DNA from: Sympetrum striolatum
Lineage: Eukaryota > Arthropoda > Insecta > Odonata > Libellulidae
DNA length: 64,000 nucleotides
Assembly: GCA_947579665.1 (NCBI GenBank)
Contig: OX388349.1
Span: 67,770,841-67,834,840 of the forward strand
Direction: 5' to 3'
Shown here in pieces: positions 63,073-64,000 of this stretch. The notes beneath the pieces are model-generated. The model did no database searches. It was given only the letters and a program-made list of their open reading frames with translations, and was not told the origin of the DNA. Made by a program: the position numbers and the translations under genes. Positions within the stretch are counted from its first letter, which is position 1. Each line of letters opens with the position of its first letter.

Positions 63073-64000
63073 CTGGAAAGTAGAAATAAAAGCATGAGAT
63101 TCTTACTCCTAAAATAAAGAAATCTTTCTTCAAGGTTCTCAAGAATGTAATCAAAGGTAGGGTAGATTTAGATCTAGGGATGACAGAATTTTTATATTGA
63201 TTTATACATAATGGATCAATTATGTGAAACTTGGTTTCAAGGAATGAGAGTAAAAGCTGTGAGATTAATGTTCCAAAATTCCTGCTGAATACTTTCATGC
63301 CTACAGCTGTCTGAGGTCCTTTCTGCCAGTAAGAAGTTTATATATTCCTAATTGAACTTCATCGATACTAGCTAATGAAAAAGATTGACATTTTAATAAA
63401 AAAGGTTAAGAGAGAGGAAAAAATTGCCAACAGCAATATCTTTGTATTGTAACAATAATAATTTATTAAGTAGTTCAATCAATATTGGTAAATTAACTTC
63501 TTGCAACCAAAAACTGAGGATTTCATTGCAATGTATGGTAGGATAGTAATTGAATGTTTGTTGAATAATTACATATTTTTCAACTTACATGTCAAAACTC
63601 AGATGTACAGAGAGATAAATAGTAAGGAAGGTCCTCATATTCAAAGAAAAGGCCAAGGATGATATATTTTAATTAAAAGAATACAACTCAAACACACATA
63701 AAATACCCAACAAAACAAAGGATGTTTATGTTCTTCATGACATGCATAAATCTGTAGGATGATATCCACAAAAATTTCCCAAATTTAACTAACAGAAGAA
63801 TATTGTTCTGAAATCAAATAACTCACACTATGAAAGACCAATTCTAGTGAATAACAAGAAATAAATAAATAAATAAAACAATTTAGCTGAAATTAAAAAA
63901 ACCACACTAATATTGAAACACTCATATTCCAATACAACAAAAATACTTGGTTAAATATCTCTAACCATTTCTCTTAAAAACTGCCCCATGTAAGGATAGA
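63073..64000. other. Probable upstream intron of the ABHD10-like gene
   Basis: No exon carrying the expected nucleophile motif (GxSxGG before MSILVA) is found on the minus strand. The sequence is AT-rich and ends at the window edge. The missing N-terminal exons are expected beyond 64000. Confidence 0.45.

Overview
The window is nuclear DNA from an insect. It is AT-rich, its genes are split by long introns with GT-AG borders, and roughly 2.5 kb of gene exons sit among repeats. The insect call rests on a complete CD36-family gene that looks like a sensory neuron membrane protein (SNMP), a subfamily known from insects. The species cannot be read from the sequence.

Four host genes are supported. 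(1) 1678-12232, plus strand: the last seven coding exons of an SLC36 / proton-coupled amino acid transporter; the N-terminal exon lies outside or was not recognised. (2) 18678-20623, plus strand: a two-exon gene for a 228-residue secreted protein with a signal peptide, an acidic propeptide-like part and a Ser-Leu repeat, with a TATA box about 90 bp before the ATG. (3) 42780-22028, minus strand: a ten-exon, 561-residue SNMP/CD36-like receptor, complete from ATG to stop. (4) 63072-55751, minus strand: the last three coding exons of an ABHD10-like alpha/beta hydrolase, with a 6.7-kb final intron full of transposons. Genes 2 and 3 converge. No functional link between the four genes is evident.

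The rest is repeat-rich. The most unusual part is 45600-50811, a 5.2-kb foldback structure. It has 23/24-bp terminal inverted repeats, arms built from about 170-bp modules each carrying a TCGAACCC motif (the complement of a tRNA T-loop / B-box-like sequence), an internal tandem duplication, and a 5'-truncated non-LTR retrotransposon inserted in the right arm. The last ABHD10 intron holds, in order, a hAT-type MITE with an 8-bp target duplication, a full-length but broken Tigger element, an RTE-like LINE 3' fragment, a 736-bp internally deleted Tigger relative in the opposite orientation, and a 317-bp tandem dimer followed by a CA microsatellite.

Smaller signals are a perfect 52-bp palindrome at 13621, a tRNA-like sequence with good A and B boxes in an SLC36 intron, and a dispersed motif (CTGANGA - short stem - GAAA) that resembles a hammerhead ribozyme core and twice occurs as an inverted pair.

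Exon borders were read by eye from splice sites, reading-frame continuity and family resemblance; no alignment or transcript data were available.
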